Shown: in pieces, positions 33,985 to 34,926 of the stretch
How the letters are laid out: each line of letters begins with the position of its first letter
How positions within the stretch are numbered: position 1 is the first letter of the stretch
Assembly: GCA_021108315.1 (NCBI GenBank)
Contig: JAIORE010000038.1
Span: forward strand, 1-34,926
From: Candidatus Cloacimonadota bacterium
Lineage (GTDB): Bacteria > Cloacimonadota > Cloacimonadia > Cloacimonadales > TCS61
DNA: 34,926 nt
Direction of reading: 5' to 3'
Program-made: the position numbers and the translations under genes
The notes under the pieces: model-generated
The model's database searches: none
The model's input: the letters and a program-made list of their open reading frames with translations, nothing else
What the model was told of the DNA's origin: nothing

Positions 33985-34224
33985 ATGGCAAAAAATGTGA
34001 TTGTATTTAGCACACCTACCTGTAGTTGGTGTAGAAAATTAAAAAGCTATCTCAAAGAAAATAGAATCAAATTTAAAGATATTGATGTTTCTCGTGACCA
34101 ACGTGCTGCAAGCGACATGATGCGAAAGACTGGTCAGCAAGGTGTTCCGCAAATGTGGATTGATAATAGACCAGTTGTTGGATTTGATAAAGCAAAAATT
34201 GATCGAATGCTTGACATAAATTGA
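33985..34224 (+). CDS. Glutaredoxin-like protein (NrdH/YruB type)
   Basis: 79 residues. Active site CSWC (C13, C16) after VIVFSTPT, the pattern of short glutaredoxin-like proteins. The cis-proline motif is QQGVPQMWID, and the end has the VVGFDKAKI helix. The signature VVGF rather than a glutathione-type GGxDD suggests it may be served by thioredoxin reductase rather than glutathione, as in NrdH-type proteins. It sits 11 bases after the thioredoxin gene and is followed by the exported thioredoxin. Confidence 0.92.
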   Translation: MAKNVIVFSTPTCSWCRKLKSYLKENRIKFKDIDVSRDQRAASDMMRKTGQQGVPQMWIDNRPVVGFDKAKIDRMLDIN

Positions 34225-34377
34225 CGAGGATAAATTTTTAGTTAATCTCAATGAGTTTGATAAGATGAAGCTATAAGCCGTAGAAAAGCTAAGTTCTGTG
34301 AAGTTCATTAATTCGAAATAATTTCGTATGAATATTTATTTACTTTTTTAAAACTATTATTTTGCAAGGAGAACAAG

Positions 34378-34812
34378 ATGAAAAGAGTATTGATTTTTTT
34401 GATTGCAACTATGCTTATAGTTTCAATTTCCTATGCTAGAAATTACAATAAAGCTGAGCCGGAACATCTGGATTTAAAGACTTTCAAAGAAAAAGTATTT
34501 GATTTTGAAGCAAATACTGAATGGAAATTTGAAGGAGATAGACCTTGTATAATAGATTTCTATGCAGATTGGTGTGGTCCTTGCAAAAAAATTGCTCCGA
34601 TTATGAATGAACTTGCTGTAGAATATTATAGAAAAGTTGATATTTATAAAGTTGATACGGATAAACAACGTGAACTATCTCAAATGTTTGGAATCAAAAG
34701 TATTCCTTCAGTCTTGTTTGTACCCATAGATGGAGAGCCTAAAATGTTTTCAGGTGCATATCCCAAAGGATCTTATGTCCAGATGATTGAAGAGATTTTA
34801 AAAGTAAAATAG
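34378..34812 (+). CDS. Exported thioredoxin-family protein (WCGPC)
   Basis: 144 residues: a signal peptide (1-20, ending ISYA) and then a thioredoxin fold with WCGPCK (C66, C69) and the cis-proline segment KSIPSVLFV. From FKEKVFDFEAN to EILKVK it aligns without gaps to the cytoplasmic protein at 33620-33973, so one arose from the other by duplication with gain or loss of the signal. Periplasmic thioredoxins reduce disulfides, for example in cytochrome c maturation or repair of oxidised proteins. AAGGAG lies before the ATG. It is 153 bases after the glutaredoxin gene and closes with a strong terminator. Confidence 0.92.
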   Translation: MKRVLIFLIATMLIVSISYARNYNKAEPEHLDLKTFKEKVFDFEANTEWKFEGDRPCIIDFYADWCGPCKKIAPIMNELAVEYYRKVDIYKVDTDKQRELSQMFGIKSIPSVLFVPIDGEPKMFSGAYPKGSYVQMIEEILKVK

Positions 34813-34833
34813 TTTTAAAGAATCACCTATAAA

Positions 34834-34874
34834 ACCCAAAATGCGATATGTAAAAATATCGCATTTTTTTTGGG
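34834..34874 (+). terminator. Rho-independent terminator after the exported thioredoxin gene
   Basis: AAAATGCGATA (34838-34848) pairs perfectly with TATCGCATTTT (34857-34867) around an 8-nt loop, followed by more Ts. An outer ACCC/GGGT pair would extend the stem with bulged Ts. Confidence 0.93.
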
Positions 34875-34926
34875 TGTGTCATTAATTTGATGTATCTGGA
34901 TAAGTTCTAAATGCCGTACCTATCTA

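Noticed and set aside
1..34926. tRNA, rRNA and CRISPR arrays
   Set aside because: I looked for tRNA T-loop motifs, rRNA conserved blocks and regularly spaced direct repeats and saw none; a tRNA scan would be needed to exclude a divergent tRNA.
1..34926. Insertion sequence, prophage or integrative element
   Set aside because: No transposase, integrase or phage structural gene is encoded. Repeats are short and non-coding.

Overview
The window is AT-rich chromosomal DNA (roughly 30% G+C by eye) from an uncultured-type, Gram-negative bacterium. It carries an LPS glycosyltransferase, LpxK, periplasmic and outer-membrane-type proteins, and two proteins with a type IX secretion (T9SS) style C-terminal sorting domain, one of them a PorU/gingipain-like C25 peptidase. 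It also has a methylmalonyl-CoA decarboxylase/propionyl-CoA carboxylase-type carboxyltransferase, acetate kinase and a phosphate butyryltransferase-type enzyme. This combination fits a fermentative member of the FCB group, most likely Cloacimonadota or a close relative. The assignment is inference from gene content, not from a marker-gene search.

Layout. 1-2.9 kb: a secreted protein built from ten 29-residue tryptophan repeats plus a T9SS domain (minus strand), then an M23 peptidase. 2.9-5.2 kb: a tightly overlapping operon of ECF sigma factor, zinc-finger anti-sigma factor, membrane-anchored CnrX/ZraP-type sensor and Spy/CpxP-type chaperone, closed by a strong terminator and followed by a WxxGxW-repeat lipoprotein; it looks like an envelope stress module. 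5.2-8.3 kb: a GT9 glycosyltransferase, then a decaying toxin-antitoxin-like patch with two copies of a DUF4160 remnant, a frameshifted DUF2442 gene and an apparently intact Phd/ParE pair. 8.4-12 kb (minus): alaS, then groES-trxA behind a recognisable promoter and CIRCE-like operator, with no groEL. 12.3-15 kb: a zinc-ribbon/transmembrane/coiled-coil/leucine-rich-repeat protein and an HD-GYP protein with an altered metal-site motif. 15.3-20.9 kb: small unknown, ndk, ackA, sodium:solute symporter, lpxK, SpoU methyltransferase. 21.3-26.6 kb: a large exported TPR protein, a small acidic protein and a HEAT-like protein with a very basic tail. 26.7-33.4 kb (minus): carboxyltransferase, C25 peptidase, rlmH, ptb. 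33.6-34.8 kb: thioredoxin, glutaredoxin, exported thioredoxin, terminator.

How the genes fit together. Ptb and AckA can together make ATP from acyl-CoA, and the carboxyltransferase would connect methylmalonyl-CoA and propionyl-CoA. LpxK and GT9 serve the LPS; the sigma/anti-sigma/Spy operon and the M23 peptidase serve the envelope. Several intergenic regions carry members of dispersed, partly palindromic repeat families. I saw no rRNA, tRNA, CRISPR array, transposase, integrase or phage gene.
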